Numbered from the stretch's first letter, positions 8,526 through 17,510 are shown. The stretch: 64,000 nucleotides of DNA from Anabaenopsis elenkinii CCIBt3563 (GCF_015245355.1 NZ_CP063311.1:2755140-2819139), one strand, 5' to 3'. The notes: generated from the letters alone by a model not told the origin. Program-made: numbers and translations.

Positions 8526-9545
8526 ATGGGAATTCTAATTGAAAATATTTCTAAGCACTTCGGTAGCTTCCATGCTGTAGATAATGTGAGTTTGGAGATT
8601 AAAACTGGGTCTCTGGTGGCGCTGTTAGGGCCTTCCGGCTCAGGAAAGTCTACATTGCTACGGATAATTGCTGGTTTAGAGAAACCAGACAGTGGCGATA
8701 TTTGGTTGGTAGGGGAAAATTCTACGTACCAGAGTGTACAGGAACGTAATATTGGCTTTGTTTTCCAGCATTATGCGCTGTTTAAGCACTTGACGGTGCG
8801 TGATAATATTTGCTTTGCAATGAGTTTGCGTAAACATCCCAAAAACCGCATCCGCCAACGGGTTGATGAACTTTTGGAATTGGTACAGATGCAACAATTT
8901 GGCGATCGCTATCCTTCTCAGCTTTCTGGTGGTCAACGACAACGGATCGCCTTAGCGCGATCGCTAGCTGTACAACCCCGGATTTTATTATTAGATGAAC
9001 CTTTTGGGGCATTAGATGCTAAAGTTCGTAAGGATTTACGTGTTTGGTTACGTAATCTGCATTCGGAAGTTCACGTCACAACCGTATTTGTTACCCACGA
9101 CCAAGAAGAAGCAATGGAAGTGGCTGATGAACTTGTGGTGATGAATCAGGGAAGGGTAGAACAAGTTGGAACTCCGTCCGAAATTTATGACAACCCAGCT
9201 ACAGCCTTTGTGATGGGTTTTATTGGCCCCGTAAATGTTCTCCCGACTAATATTGGGATCATACCCAACAAAGGTACAGCGTCCATTAATGAAAAAGTAT
9301 TTTTACGACCACAAGATATTTTGATTGGGAAGACTCCTGATGAGAATAGCACTTCTGCGACTGTTGAGCGAATTACTCATCTGGGTTGGGAAATTCGCAT
9401 TGAGTTGGTTTTGCGGTCTGGTGAGATGGTGAATGCTCACCTGAATCGAGAACAGTTTAATCAGCTTCAGTTAGAAAAAGGACAGCGTGTCTATATTAAA
9501 CCGAAACAAGCCAGAGTTTTTGCTACGGCTAATGGCGTGAGATAG
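8526..9545 (+). CDS. cysA: sulfate ABC transporter ATPase CysA
   Basis: 339 aa from ATG 8526, which has GGAGG upstream at 8510-8514; an earlier frame start would read through that ribosome site. Walker [11 protein letters not shown]-loop FQHYALF, signature LSGGQRQR, Walker [12 protein letters not shown] and H-loop THDQEEA are all present. A C-terminal TOBE-like region (about 240-339) follows, as usual for CysA. It energises sulfate import by SbpA/CysT/CysW. It is separated from cysTW by the NIL genes and cysR and has its own divergent promoter. Confidence 0.95.
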   Translation: MGILIENISKHFGSFHAVDNVSLEIKTGSLVALLGPSGSGKSTLLRIIAGLEKPDSGDIWLVGENSTYQSVQERNIGFVFQHYALFKHLTVRDNICFAMSLRKHPKNRIRQRVDELLELVQMQQFGDRYPSQLSGGQRQRIALARSLAVQPRILLLDEPFGALDAKVRKDLRVWLRNLHSEVHVTTVFVTHDQEEAMEVADELVVMNQGRVEQVGTPSEIYDNPATAFVMGFIGPVNVLPTNIGIIPNKGTASINEKVFLRPQDILIGKTPDENSTSATVERITHLGWEIRIELVLRSGEMVNAHLNREQFNQLQLEKGQRVYIKPKQARVFATANGVR

Positions 9546-9623
9546 TCGCTAATAATTAAACGCAGATGGACGCAGATAAACGCAGATAGTTTTGTACTTT
9601 ATTAGACTAGGAAATGCTATGTT

Positions 9624-9657
9624 ACCTCCTCATTCATAATTATGACAGTGAGGAGGT
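9624..9657. terminator. hairpin between convergent cysA and cysE
   Basis: Nine-bp perfect stem ACCTCCTCA/TGAGGAGGT (9624-9632 with 9649-9657) with a 16 nt loop in the gap between convergent genes. It probably ends cysA and may serve both strands. Confidence 0.6.
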
Positions 9658-9689
9658 TTGTGTTTGGGATTTCCCCAAAGTAATCACTG

Positions 9690-10409
9690 CTAAATTCCCG
9701 CCCCATCTAAAAATTCTTCAATCATTAAGTTGCTTTCATTCTTAACCTCTTGATTGTGGACATTCTCTACTTGGTCACTAGATGGATGGAAACCTACATC
9801 TAATTGTTCTACTTGTTTTTCTAAATCTTTGACACGTTCAAAGAGAGCGCGGATGACCTCGGCTTCTACATCTCGAACTTTTCCATGTCCCAAAATATCA
9901 GTATTATCCGCACGAATTAAACGCCCTGGAACTCCCACTACTGTTGTGTCGCTGGGGACATCACGTAGGACAACTGAACCTGCACCAATGCGAACATTAT
10001 GACCAATTTGAATATTACCTAAGACTTTCGCACCTGCTCCTACAACTACATTCTCACCCAAGGTAGGGTGACGCTTGCCGATTTCTTTTCCGGTTCCGCC
10101 AAGGGTGACTCCTTGATAAATGAGTGCATAATCACCAACTATCGCTGTTTCACCAATAACTACGCCCATTCCGTGGTCAATAAATACACCTTTACCAATT
10201 TTCGCGCCTGGGTGAATTTCAATTCCGGTGACAAATCTACTGATAGTGGAAATAAAGCGGGGAATAAAAGGAACACCAATTTTATACAACCAATGGGTGA
10301 GGCGATGAAACATCAAGGCTTGCAGTCCAGGATAGCAGAAGATAATCTCTAGCCAATTACGGGCGGCGGGATCTCGTTGAGAAATTGTGCGTAAGTCAGT
10401 TAAAAGCAT
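9690..10409 (-). CDS. cysE: serine O-acetyltransferase
   Basis: 239 aa. Left-handed beta-helix enzyme: GIEIHPGAKIGKGVFIDHGMGVVIGETA, then GVTLGGTGKEIGKRHPTLGENVVVGAGAKVLG, the typical CysE hexapeptide series with the catalytic His/Asp region (DHGMG). It lacks the long N-terminal helical domain of enterobacterial CysE and has a C-terminal extension of about 40 residues, as in other cyanobacterial forms. It acetylates serine to give O-acetylserine for CysK. Convergent with cysA; the next sulfur genes lie on the other strand. Confidence 0.95.
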   Translation of the reverse strand: MLLTDLRTISQRDPAARNWLEIIFCYPGLQALMFHRLTHWLYKIGVPFIPRFISTISRFVTGIEIHPGAKIGKGVFIDHGMGVVIGETAIVGDYALIYQGVTLGGTGKEIGKRHPTLGENVVVGAGAKVLGNIQIGHNVRIGAGSVVLRDVPSDTTVVGVPGRLIRADNTDILGHGKVRDVEAEVIRALFERVKDLEKQVEQLDVGFHPSSDQVENVHNQEVKNESNLMIEEFLDGAGI

Positions 10410-10667
10410 AGTTTTGTGCTGGGGTATGAAGATATCCTGATTTTGGATTTGAAGTAATAAATATTACTAGCTTGAATTACCCATGACTAAATAAATGAAG
10501 TTTGGGTAAACTCATTGTCCCTGAAATTCAGAGCTTTTTGATTAATCCCCAGTAAACGCATAGATTTATAGTACTTTAATTAAGTTTTAATAAACTGTAT
10601 CTCCTTAAACATTGTTTTTAGCAGTTTTCTCGCTTAAAGTACAATAAGTCTATCAATTTACCGTGGT

Positions 10668-11138
10668 ATGATGAGTGAAACCTTAAAAAAACAGAACTAT
10701 AGCCTCTTGGATCTATTAGCCAAGGTGGAATATGCTCTGTTGGCACTTTTAGAATTAGCCAGCTGTTCTGCTCGTAAAACACCCATGACCATGAGTGATA
10801 TTTCCGCCAAGCACCCTATACCAGAGCGTTATCTGGAGCAAATTCTCACAAGTCTACGGTGTGCGGGTGTGGTGCAGAGTCAGCGTGGTTCTAAGGGTGG
10901 TTTTATTTTGACGCGAGAACCTTGGCAACTGACGCTGCTGGAAGTGGTGATTATGTTGGATGGAGAACAGAAAGAAAAAGAATCTTTGGCTGAAAACACT
11001 TTAGAACAAAAGTTGTTACGGGATATTTGGCATGAAGCAGATAGTTCGGCACAAGCTGTTTTGAGCCAATATACTATTCAAGATTTATGCGAGCAGCGAG
11101 AAGCACGCCTCCAGCAGAGTGAGATGTATTACATTTAG
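10668..11138 (+). CDS. Rrf2-family transcriptional regulator
   Basis: 156 aa (start ATG 10668 or the adjacent ATG 10671). Winged-helix Rrf2 fold: [12 protein letters not shown] near residue 20, [20 protein letters not shown], and the wing [12 protein letters not shown]. The three-cysteine Fe-S cluster motif of IscR/NsrR is absent (only a lone Cys in DLCEQRE), so it resembles CymR-type, cluster-free members that control cysteine metabolism. It sits 17 bp before cysK on the same strand, which supports a role in regulating or sensing cysteine synthesis; CymR is known to partner with CysK in Bacillus. Equivalence to CymR is inference. Confidence 0.87.
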   Translation: MMSETLKKQNYSLLDLLAKVEYALLALLELASCSARKTPMTMSDISAKHPIPERYLEQILTSLRCAGVVQSQRGSKGGFILTREPWQLTLLEVVIMLDGEQKEKESLAENTLEQKLLRDIWHEADSSAQAVLSQYTIQDLCEQREARLQQSEMYYI

Positions 11139-11155
11139 GGACACAGGAATTTTTT

Positions 11156-12112
11156 ATGAAAATTGCCAAAAATATTACAGAGTTAGTCGGACGCACCCCC
11201 TTAGTACAGTTAAACAGAATTCCTCAAGGGGAAGGGGCTGTGGCACAGATTGTGGTGAAGTTAGAAAGCATGAATCCATCGGCTTCTGTGAAAGACAGAA
11301 TTGGTGTGAGTATGGTGGAAACCGCAGAAGAGGAGGGTTTAATTCATCCAGGTAAAACGATATTGGTAGAACCCACTTCGGGGAATACGGGTATTGCTCT
11401 GGCAATGGTAGCGGCGGCGAAGGGCTATCATTTGATTCTGACTATGCCGGATACGATGAGTACAGAAAGACGGGCGATGTTGAGAGCTTATGGCGCTCAG
11501 TTGGAGTTAACGCCTGGAGTTGAAGGGATGCGGGGAGCGATCGCCAAAGCGGAGCAAATTGTGTCAGAATTGCCTCATGCCTATATGTTGCAACAGTTCC
11601 GTAACCCAGCTAACCCCAAAGTACATCGTCAAACCACTGCGGAAGAAATTTGGTCAGATACAGATGGACAGGTAGATATTTTAGTAGCGGGAGTGGGGAC
11701 TGGGGGAACATTGACTGGTGTAGCTGAGGTGATCAAGCAACGTAAGCCCAGTTTTCAAGTTATTGCTGTGGAACCTACTAATAGTCAAGTGCTTTCGGGA
11801 GGAAAATCGGGGCCGCATAAAATTCAAGGAATTGGTGCGGGATTTATCCCAGCGATTTACCGTCTGGAACTGACTGATGAAGTAATTGCAGTTAATGATC
11901 AAGATGCGATCGCTTATAGTCGTAGATTAGCAAAAGAAGAAGGTATATTATCAGGCATCTCCACAGGTGCAGCTTTGTATGCAGCCATTCAAGTAGCCAA
12001 GCGTCCCGAAAATAGCGGTAAGTTGATCGTTATAGTCCAACCTAGTTTTGGCGAGCGTTACTTGAGTACTACATTATTCAAGGATTTGTCAGAGTCGGAA
12101 GTCATCCATTAG
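11156..12112 (+). CDS. cysK: cysteine synthase A (O-acetylserine sulfhydrylase)
   Basis: 318 aa, standard length. PLP lysine in [11 protein letters not shown] (about residue 46), PLP-phosphate and substrate loop [25 protein letters not shown], and the C-terminal serine in SGISTGAAL. It joins O-acetylserine from CysE with sulfide. Directly behind the Rrf2 regulator, almost certainly co-transcribed. A GTAGAGAC-type hairpin follows the stop. Confidence 0.97.
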   Translation: MKIAKNITELVGRTPLVQLNRIPQGEGAVAQIVVKLESMNPSASVKDRIGVSMVETAEEEGLIHPGKTILVEPTSGNTGIALAMVAAAKGYHLILTMPDTMSTERRAMLRAYGAQLELTPGVEGMRGAIAKAEQIVSELPHAYMLQQFRNPANPKVHRQTTAEEIWSDTDGQVDILVAGVGTGGTLTGVAEVIKQRKPSFQVIAVEPTNSQVLSGGKSGPHKIQGIGAGFIPAIYRLELTDEVIAVNDQDAIAYSRRLAKEEGILSGISTGAALYAAIQVAKRPENSGKLIVIVQPSFGERYLSTTLFKDLSESEVIH

Positions 12113-12130
12113 TTACCTCCGACAAAGAAT

Positions 12131-12158
12131 GTAGAGACGTTCCACGGAAAGTCTCTAC
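12131..12158. repeat. GTAGAGAC hairpin after cysK
   Basis: Stem GTAGAGAC/GTCTCTAC with a 12 nt loop. A related hairpin at 46835-46863 (GTAGGGAC...GTCTCTAC) is followed by six T and acts as a terminator. It may be an intergenic palindrome family that doubles as a terminator. Confidence 0.55.
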
Positions 12159-12209
12159 TCATATCTTGCTTGTTCATCCATATCATCTCACTCAGCAATT
12201 TACATCCTG

Positions 12210-12635
12210 CTACTCCAGAATATAACTGTTCAAATAATCTAGGGGAACAGTAAACACATAGTATATTACTCCCCCACCCAGGAGAACCACAGCTAAACTC
12301 GCCAAAAATATCCAACGGTCTGGCGGTTGATAAGTATCTTCGTCAATGTCACTGCGAACTGCGAAATAATGCTGAGTAGACAGTAATACTGATAACACAC
12401 CGACAACAGCAAATGCTAAACCCAACTTCCAACCATTACCAGGGGGTTGTGGTGCTACAGGTGGTCGAATAATCCGCAACCTTACAATTAACACACCAAA
12501 ACCCATGAGTGCAATTCCACTCCGCATCCATGCCAAATAAGTCCGTTCATTCGCTAAATGATCCCGGATTCTGTCCGAGCGATACATCTTCTTTCCTAAC
12601 TTATTCAATTCCACTCTTTCTGTTTCTATCTTCAT
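12210..12635 (-). CDS. DUF202 (YidH-like) membrane protein
   Basis: 141 aa. DUF202 signature near residues 25-55: RDHLANERTYLAWMRSGIALMGFGVLIVR, followed by two more hydrophobic segments (about 75-95 and 112-135), so three TM helices. The family is widespread and of unknown biochemical function. It is convergent with cysK and shows no sulfur-specific feature. Confidence 0.85.
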   Translation of the reverse strand: MKIETERVELNKLGKKMYRSDRIRDHLANERTYLAWMRSGIALMGFGVLIVRLRIIRPPVAPQPPGNGWKLGLAFAVVGVLSVLLSTQHYFAVRSDIDEDTYQPPDRWIFLASLAVVLLGGGVIYYVFTVPLDYLNSYILE

Positions 12636-13042
12636 AAGATTTGCACTGGTAACTAGCTATTCAAGATTTTTAATACTTAATTGATATTTTCTCATATAAA
12701 CAAAATTTATTAAAGCAATAATACATAATTAAAAAGTTTTTCTTCTGATTAATTAGTGAGATATCTAATTTTATATAAATTATTTTGATTAAACTTCTAT
12801 AATTGATAATTTTTAATTTGCCAATAACTTTAATTACATAAATAGGAGCCAGAATAAATCTGACTCCCATGTTTTATCAACTTACTAGATCGATGTCTTG
12901 CAGAAACAAAGCCAAGAACGCAACTTAAAAAAGAATTATTCACAGGCTTAATCTCTTCAACTGTATATACATTTTTGATTTTGGCGCTAGTCCAGTTACA
13001 TATTATCGATACTCCCAATTTCTTCTCTGCCAGTTAACCAAA
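12636..13042. other. AT-rich gap, no gene seen
   Basis: Strongly AT-rich in 12650-12840. A 62-codon minus frame at 12830-13018 has Cys/Ser-rich content without recognisable homology; I do not support it as a gene. Confidence 0.4.
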
Positions 13043-13070
13043 AACCCAGTTATTAATACTGGGTTATTTA
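13043..13070 (-). terminator. terminator of the decayed SPFH gene
   Basis: Stem AACCCAGT/ACTGGGTT (13043-13050 with 13058-13065). Read on the minus strand it is followed by TTTTTGG, just past the stop at 13074, giving a classic intrinsic terminator for the remnant below. Confidence 0.7.
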
Positions 13071-13073
13071 ATT

Positions 13074-13289
13074 CTATTTTAATTTTAAAAGTTCATTCAT
13101 ATTTAAAATTTTAGGAGCATCCTTAGGCATAATTAAAGGTAATTTACCATCCCACTTTTCTATAAACTGCCTCTCTAGAATGTCATCGGTTAAACTTTCA
13201 CGCAGTAATCTGTTTACTTCTGCTTCTCCTTGAGCTAAATTTACCTTAACTTCTTCGGATATTGCTGATTTGGAAGGGTGGTTACAAGA
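13074..13289 (-). pseudogene. 3' remnant of a prohibitin/SPFH-family gene
   Basis: The minus frame ending at TAG 13074-13076 reads EEVKVNLAQGEAEVNRLLRE, SLTDDILERQFIEKWDGKLP, LIMPKDAPKIL. This is the C-terminal coiled coil plus tail of prohibitin-like SPFH proteins (repeats of AxGEAEANR, then IxKWDGKLPxVM). The frame is closed upstream by a TGA at 13290-13292 and no N-terminal SPFH domain follows; instead the YeeE gene ends at 13324. It is therefore a truncated relic that still keeps its terminator. Family assignment from the tail motif is fairly sure. Confidence 0.7.
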
Positions 13290-13323
13290 TCACGGCTGAA
13301 ACTTTTTCCAGAGTTGCTTGGGT

Positions 13324-14526
13324 TCAATTAGGTAATTTCAATAGAGAACGGAATCGTATACCAAACCAAGTCCCTAATAAAGCAGAAATAATCCAAATCC
13401 AGCCATGTAAACTGGTGGAAGCAATACCACTAAAAAAGGCGCTGACGTTACAACCAAAGGACAGAAAAGCACCATAACCCATCATCAATCCACCGATAAT
13501 GGTTGCAATCACTACTGGTACACAAATCTGAGTTTTAGCAACTAGCTTTCCTCCCAGGGCTGCTGCTAACAAAGCTCCTAAGATGATGCTAATATTCATC
13601 ACTGAGGAAACATCGGCAAATATACTATCTGACAATGGTATTTCTTCCCAAAATGGGCTACTATCAGGATTCCAACCCAAAATTGTAGCGATTTTAGCTG
13701 ACCACAGGGCAAATCCCCAAGTAATGCGCCAGGGATCTCCAGAAATAACTAAAGTTAGCCAATTGAGAATGGCTAAAGAAATGGCTCCTGTGAACAATGG
13801 CCAAGGGCCAAATAAAAATGCTCTGGGATGAGGAAAAATTGGCGATTTATCTAAATCGGTTTGTGACTGATTCTGACTGCTTTGACTCCACCACCACAGT
13901 AAACCTGCAATTAAGATCAACAAGCCTAACTGTAAAGTAACTGCTCCTACCCAACCTAAAGTTTCTCCCAAAACAATTGACGATGTTTGCGGTAATTCAG
14001 GCCACGTATCTCTAGTTAAACTGCCCCAGAATGCACCTAAACAAAAGGTGAATAGGGTGATAAGCATGGTGTAACTACCGCTGCCAATTGTATAAAGTGT
14101 GCCACAACCACAGCCACCACCTAACTGCATTCCTATACCGAATAAGAAAGCACCAATAGCACCTTGAAGTCCTACAGGTGCGATCGCACCATAAACTTCC
14201 TGACCAAAAATCGAGCCAGCAGCTAATACGGGAGCGAATATGGTAGTGGCGATCGCCAGCATTAATAACTGAGCATATATTCCCCTCACATCTCTATTTA
14301 CTAGCAGCTTGCGGTAAGCAGAGCTAAAGCCAAATCGGGAATGATAAAGACTAACGCCTAACAAACCGCCAATGAGAAATAATGCACTTTGTCGCCAACC
14401 GTAGGTACTTAAAGCTACCGCGCCACCTGTGAACATAGCTAAGGCAATCGCCACAATTAATTTCTGCGGTCGAGGACGTAATATTTGTGAGTCAGAGATC
14501 AGGGTATTATCAACAGCGCCACTCAT
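13324..14526 (-). CDS. YeeE/YedE (TsuA-type) thiosulfate/sulfur-compound permease
   Basis: 400 aa, about ten membrane segments. Two family hallmark blocks are seen: GGGCGCGTLYTIGSGSY (about residues 136-152) and SFGCNVSAFFSGIASTSLHGW near 357-377; their cysteines line the conducting path in the characterised thiosulfate transporter TsuA. Location supports import of thiosulfate or another reduced sulfur compound: downstream of an exported rhodanese and within a sulfate/cysteine gene set. The gene lies behind a strong terminator (14563-14597), so it probably has its own promoter or read-through. Exact substrate is inferred. Confidence 0.88.
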   Translation of the reverse strand: MSGAVDNTLISDSQILRPRPQKLIVAIALAMFTGGAVALSTYGWRQSALFLIGGLLGVSLYHSRFGFSSAYRKLLVNRDVRGIYAQLLMLAIATTIFAPVLAAGSIFGQEVYGAIAPVGLQGAIGAFLFGIGMQLGGGCGCGTLYTIGSGSYTMLITLFTFCLGAFWGSLTRDTWPELPQTSSIVLGETLGWVGAVTLQLGLLILIAGLLWWWSQSSQNQSQTDLDKSPIFPHPRAFLFGPWPLFTGAISLAILNWLTLVISGDPWRITWGFALWSAKIATILGWNPDSSPFWEEIPLSDSIFADVSSVMNISIILGALLAAALGGKLVAKTQICVPVVIATIIGGLMMGYGAFLSFGCNVSAFFSGIASTSLHGWIWIISALLGTWFGIRFRSLLKLPN

Positions 14527-14562
14527 AAAAAATCTACATTCCCAAATCTTTAATTATTATGC

Positions 14563-14597
14563 AAAAAAAAATTGGACACAACCTAAGTTATGTCCAA
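14563..14597 (-). terminator. intrinsic terminator downstream of the rhodanese operon
   Basis: Minus strand: stem TTGGACA/TGTCCAA (14591-14597 with 14572-14578, with further AAC/GTT pairing inside), followed by nine T. It lies 11 bp past the 52-aa gene and 37 bp before yeeE. Confidence 0.85.
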
Positions 14598-14607
14598 CCA
14601 GAATTAA

Positions 14608-14766
14608 CTAAGCCTCTGATTTACCCTCTTCAGGGGTTTTGGTTCGTCTGTCCCTACTTCTGGTACAACTTACTAATGTTTCCTCTTCCACATTATTAGC
14701 GAAGAGTAAATCCACTGTACTGAATGTCATTATTAATGCAGTCAGCAACAACATTGCATATTTCAT
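14608..14766 (-). CDS. small secreted peptide, 52 aa
   Basis: An ORF too short for usual thresholds but well supported. ATG 14766 is preceded on the minus strand by GAGGAA at ideal spacing. The N-terminus is a signal peptide (MKYAMLLLTALIMTFSTVDL LFA-type, likely cut near residue 23). The mature part is a ~29-residue charged peptide with one cysteine (EEETLVSCTRSRDRRTK). The stop is 11 bp before a strong terminator. It lies 36 bp behind the exported rhodanese on the same strand, so both are probably one operon working outside the cytoplasm. I do not recognise the family; a partner or sulfur-carrier role for the single Cys is speculation. Confidence 0.65.
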   Translation of the reverse strand: MKYAMLLLTALIMTFSTVDLLFANNVEEETLVSCTRSRDRRTKTPEEGKSEA

Positions 14767-14802
14767 TGACTGATTCCTCTTTAGGCAATTTACTCTTATT
14801 AT

Positions 14803-15768
14803 CTAGCTTACTTGCTCTGCACCCGTAGCTACAGGTAAATCTTTTTGAGTGCTGTACTCAGTCCATGAACCTTCGTAAACTCTCACTTTGGGATAATCAA
14901 GTAAATGCTTCAAGACGACGTATTGTAATGTTGCTTCTCGTCCTGTACTGCAACTAACAATAATGTCATCTGAGCGACTAATATTTCTTTGTGTAAGTAG
15001 AGTTCTAATTTCATTAAGAGACTTGAGTTTATGACGATTTTCAGCGTCTGTAAATGTAGGCCAAGGGATATTACGCGCACCTGGAATATGTCCATTACGT
15101 ATCCAAAGATTCTCTTCACCCCGAAATAAGTTGGCTGGTCTGGGATCAATAAAAGTTACTCCTGGTTTCCCAATTAGCCTTTTGACTTCATCCAGACTCA
15201 CACGCACAGCAGGATTATCCCGGACTGTAAACCGACCGACTTTGTATGTGGGAAATTCTTTGGTTACTGGTTGGGATGCTTCATAACCTGTGTAACCACC
15301 ATCTAGAACAGCGATATCTCTTAATCCAGAACGTTCTAACAAATAAGCAACCATCGTTGCACCCAAGACATCGCTTTCATCGGAATAAACTAAGACACGG
15401 CTATTGTTAGTTACCCCTGCATTGGCGAATATTTCGCCTATTTTTTGGTTATTCCAGTACTGCACTGGTAAACCTTCTCGCGGACCACGGAAGGCAATAT
15501 CAGCAATATTGACCGCGCCTGGAACGTGTCCATTTATGTAGTCTAAAGGAAAATTCCGGACATCTAATATTCGCAGATTAGGATCTTTGGCATTTTCAGC
15601 CACCCAATTTGGTGAAACAAACTGAATGCTGGTACGAGGATTAGATGAAAACGCTGCTGAAAAAGGTAATAAGGGGAGAATTACCAGCGATGCCAAAAAG
15701 ACTACACCCAAAGCGAGGAACTTAGTTTTTTTTAATTTTGCTAAAGGAAATTTCCATTTCATAGTCAT
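14803..15768 (-). CDS. exported two-domain rhodanese (thiosulfate sulfurtransferase-like)
   Basis: 321 aa. A basic N-terminus and hydrophobic stretch (about 17-40) indicate export or membrane anchoring. Two rhodanese domains follow: about 45-165, where the active-site position reads YSDESDVLGA and lacks Cys, and about 185-315 with active loop CSTGREAT (Cys near residue 274). This inactive-active tandem is normal for TST/MST enzymes. Together with the YeeE-type permease it suggests periplasmic handling of thiosulfate or sulfane sulfur before uptake. The promoter region upstream (15769-15978) carries copy 3 of the shared motif and ends at an IS element. Confidence 0.9.
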   Translation of the reverse strand: MTMKWKFPLAKLKKTKFLALGVVFLASLVILPLLPFSAAFSSNPRTSIQFVSPNWVAENAKDPNLRILDVRNFPLDYINGHVPGAVNIADIAFRGPREGLPVQYWNNQKIGEIFANAGVTNNSRVLVYSDESDVLGATMVAYLLERSGLRDIAVLDGGYTGYEASQPVTKEFPTYKVGRFTVRDNPAVRVSLDEVKRLIGKPGVTFIDPRPANLFRGEENLWIRNGHIPGARNIPWPTFTDAENRHKLKSLNEIRTLLTQRNISRSDDIIVSCSTGREATLQYVVLKHLLDYPKVRVYEGSWTEYSTQKDLPVATGAEQVS

Positions 15769-15858
15769 GCTCCTTGCTGTTGTATATATTGTTCAACCAA
15801 ACCCGTTGGTTATGTAAACTTTCCTAAAAATAGTGTTGGCTTAAGCAATCTACTTAAA

Positions 15859-15884
15859 GTTGGTCGGAAAACAGTAGTTAATAC
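15859..15884 (+). promoter_or_regulatory. shared sulfur-island motif, copy 3 (weaker)
   Basis: GTTGGTCGGAAAACAGTAG then TTAATAC, about 90 bp before the rhodanese start but reading away from it. The similarity to copy 2 extends into ATATATAC downstream. It may be an operator acting on the rhodanese promoter or the promoter of a plus-strand transcript now cut by the IS element. Confidence 0.4.
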
Positions 15885-15978
15885 AATATATACTATTTCA
15901 TGTATGCTAGAATGGGAATAAGCAATATAAGTTAACAATAAAAAGGCAAAACCTATACTAGCCTTAGCTGTGGCTTTA

Positions 15979-17426
15979 CCCCTCTTCTGTCACTTTGCGA
16001 GAGTAAAGAATATAATAGTTAAAAGAAAAAACTCTACAAGGTAGGTAGAGCAATGGATGTAGAATTACAAATACTCAAACATTTACGTCGAGATGCCCAC
16101 CCAACAGTGGGAGTCATAGATGAATATTGTGAAGAGTACAGAGACATATTTAAAGAAGTAAGAAATTATGAGTGCTTCAAATATTTACATTTGGGAATCA
16201 TCTCAACGCTCAAAAGGAAATCCTTACCAGAGATAGCGAAAGTAGTAAGCATAAACTCAGCCCAATCATTACATCATTCTATTGCTAATTCAGACTGGTC
16301 AGTAGAGAAAGTAAGAAACAAAAGATTAGATAAAATAAAGAGAGCATTAAATGGAAAAGCAATTACCGTAGTCATTGATGAAACAGGAGACAGGAAAAAA
16401 GGTAACAAGACTGATTACGTAGCCAGACAATATTTAGGAAGTGTGGGGAAAATAGATAGAGGGATAGTTTCAGTCAATGCCTATGGAGTGTACGATAACA
16501 TAACATTTCCGCTACTGTTCAAAGTATTCAAACCGCAAAAGACACTAAGAACAGAAGATAGATATAAGACCAAGATAGAATTAGCGACAGAAATAATTAC
16601 AGAATTAATTGAGTTCGGCTTTACTATTGAATTAGTATTGGCAGACAGTTTATATGGTGAGAGTAGTCAATTTATAAGAAAATTAGCAGCATATAACTTA
16701 GCTTATGTCGTAGCAATTAGAAGTAATCATGCAGTATGGTTGCCTGCCAATCAGAAGGTTAGGGCGAATAAGTGGTGTAAATTTACCAGAACATTTAGTA
16801 ACCAAAAATCAGAGACTAGATATATCCGCGAAATAATTTATGGTAAGAGAAAGGAGATAACTTACTGGGAATTAACCACAGATCCAGAAACAATGCCAGA
16901 GAATTCTACTTCTTTTGTCATGACCAATCTTCAAGGAAATCTCAAGAAAATTTTAGGCGACTTTTATGGATTAATAACATGGGTAGAATATGCCTTTCGT
17001 CAGTGTAAAGAGGAATTAGGTTGGACAGATTATCGGTTTACTGATTTTCAGCATATTGAGAAATGGTGGGAAATTATTTTGTGTGTTTACACAATGATTA
17101 GTTTAAACTCTCCAGCGTTTTTATCCCTAAATCAATCTCATCAGCTTGCACCTAACATACTAGAAATCAGTGCAGTTGATTTCTCTGTGCATCAGCAATG
17201 GAATCATCAAACCGGATGGAAGAATACTCTCAATAATCTGCGATTAATTGTCCAACCACTTTTACTTTTTTGGTTGATTTATCCCTGGCTTGATGTTTTT
17301 CCCAATTCCAAGCTGCTTGGGTTTAACCAACTCATTAGTGTTATGAATGGATTAAAACCCTTTTATTCTTCTGCATAATTTATTGTATTTACTGCTTGTT
17401 TATTTCGGAAAGTGACAGAAGAGGGG
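15979..17426 (+). mobile_element. complete IS701-type insertion sequence
   Basis: 1,448 bp bounded by perfect 18-bp terminal inverted repeats CCCCTCTTCTGTCACTTT (15979-15996) and its complement (17409-17426). The dinucleotide TA flanks both ends; a longer direct duplication is not evident. One intact transposase gene fills it. The right end abuts a 30-bp repeat also found at 46921, so the insertion disrupted that repeat. Confidence 0.88.
16053..17378 (+). CDS. IS701-family transposase
   Basis: 441 aa DDE transposase. Typical cyanobacterial IS701-type blocks: VIDETGDRKKGNKTDYVARQ (first catalytic Asp), LVLADSLYGES (second Asp), RSNHAVWLP, and FYGLITWVEYAFRQCKEELGW (Glu region). Uninterrupted and full length, so it may still be active. 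A plausible ribosome site (AAGGTAGG) precedes ATG 16053. Confidence 0.92.
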   Translation: MDVELQILKHLRRDAHPTVGVIDEYCEEYRDIFKEVRNYECFKYLHLGIISTLKRKSLPEIAKVVSINSAQSLHHSIANSDWSVEKVRNKRLDKIKRALNGKAITVVIDETGDRKKGNKTDYVARQYLGSVGKIDRGIVSVNAYGVYDNITFPLLFKVFKPQKTLRTEDRYKTKIELATEIITELIEFGFTIELVLADSLYGESSQFIRKLAAYNLAYVVAIRSNHAVWLPANQKVRANKWCKFTRTFSNQKSETRYIREIIYGKRKEITYWELTTDPETMPENSTSFVMTNLQGNLKKILGDFYGLITWVEYAFRQCKEELGWTDYRFTDFQHIEKWWEIILCVYTMISLNSPAFLSLNQSHQLAPNILEISAVDFSVHQQWNHQTGWKNTLNNLRLIVQPLLLFWLIYPWLDVFPNSKLLGFNQLISVMNGLKPFYSSA

Positions 17427-17427
17427 T

Positions 17428-17458
17428 AATGTGTACTTCATTAGCCTGAAAAAGGCTT
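17428..17458 (-). repeat. dispersed ~30 bp repeat, copy interrupted by IS701
   Basis: On the minus strand it reads AGCCTTTTTCAGGCT then AATGAAGTACACATTA. The same 30 bp (one mismatch) stands at 46921-46951. The first half is a small hairpin. Confidence 0.7.
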
Positions 17459-17472
17459 TATCTTCGGCTACA

Positions 17473-17510
17473 GGGGTGCTTGTTATTACAGGCATCCCTT
17501 CATTTTTTTT
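17473..17510 (+). terminator. terminator-like hairpin
   Basis: GGGGTGC/GCATCCC stem (one G-U pair; 17473-17479 with 17492-17498), followed by CATTTTTTTT. It could end the transposase transcript or an older plus-strand transcript split by the IS. Confidence 0.6.

Noticed and set aside
12830..13018. 62-codon minus-strand frame
   Set aside because: No ribosome site or recognisable sequence, unlike the neighbouring SPFH remnant. Kept only as a note.
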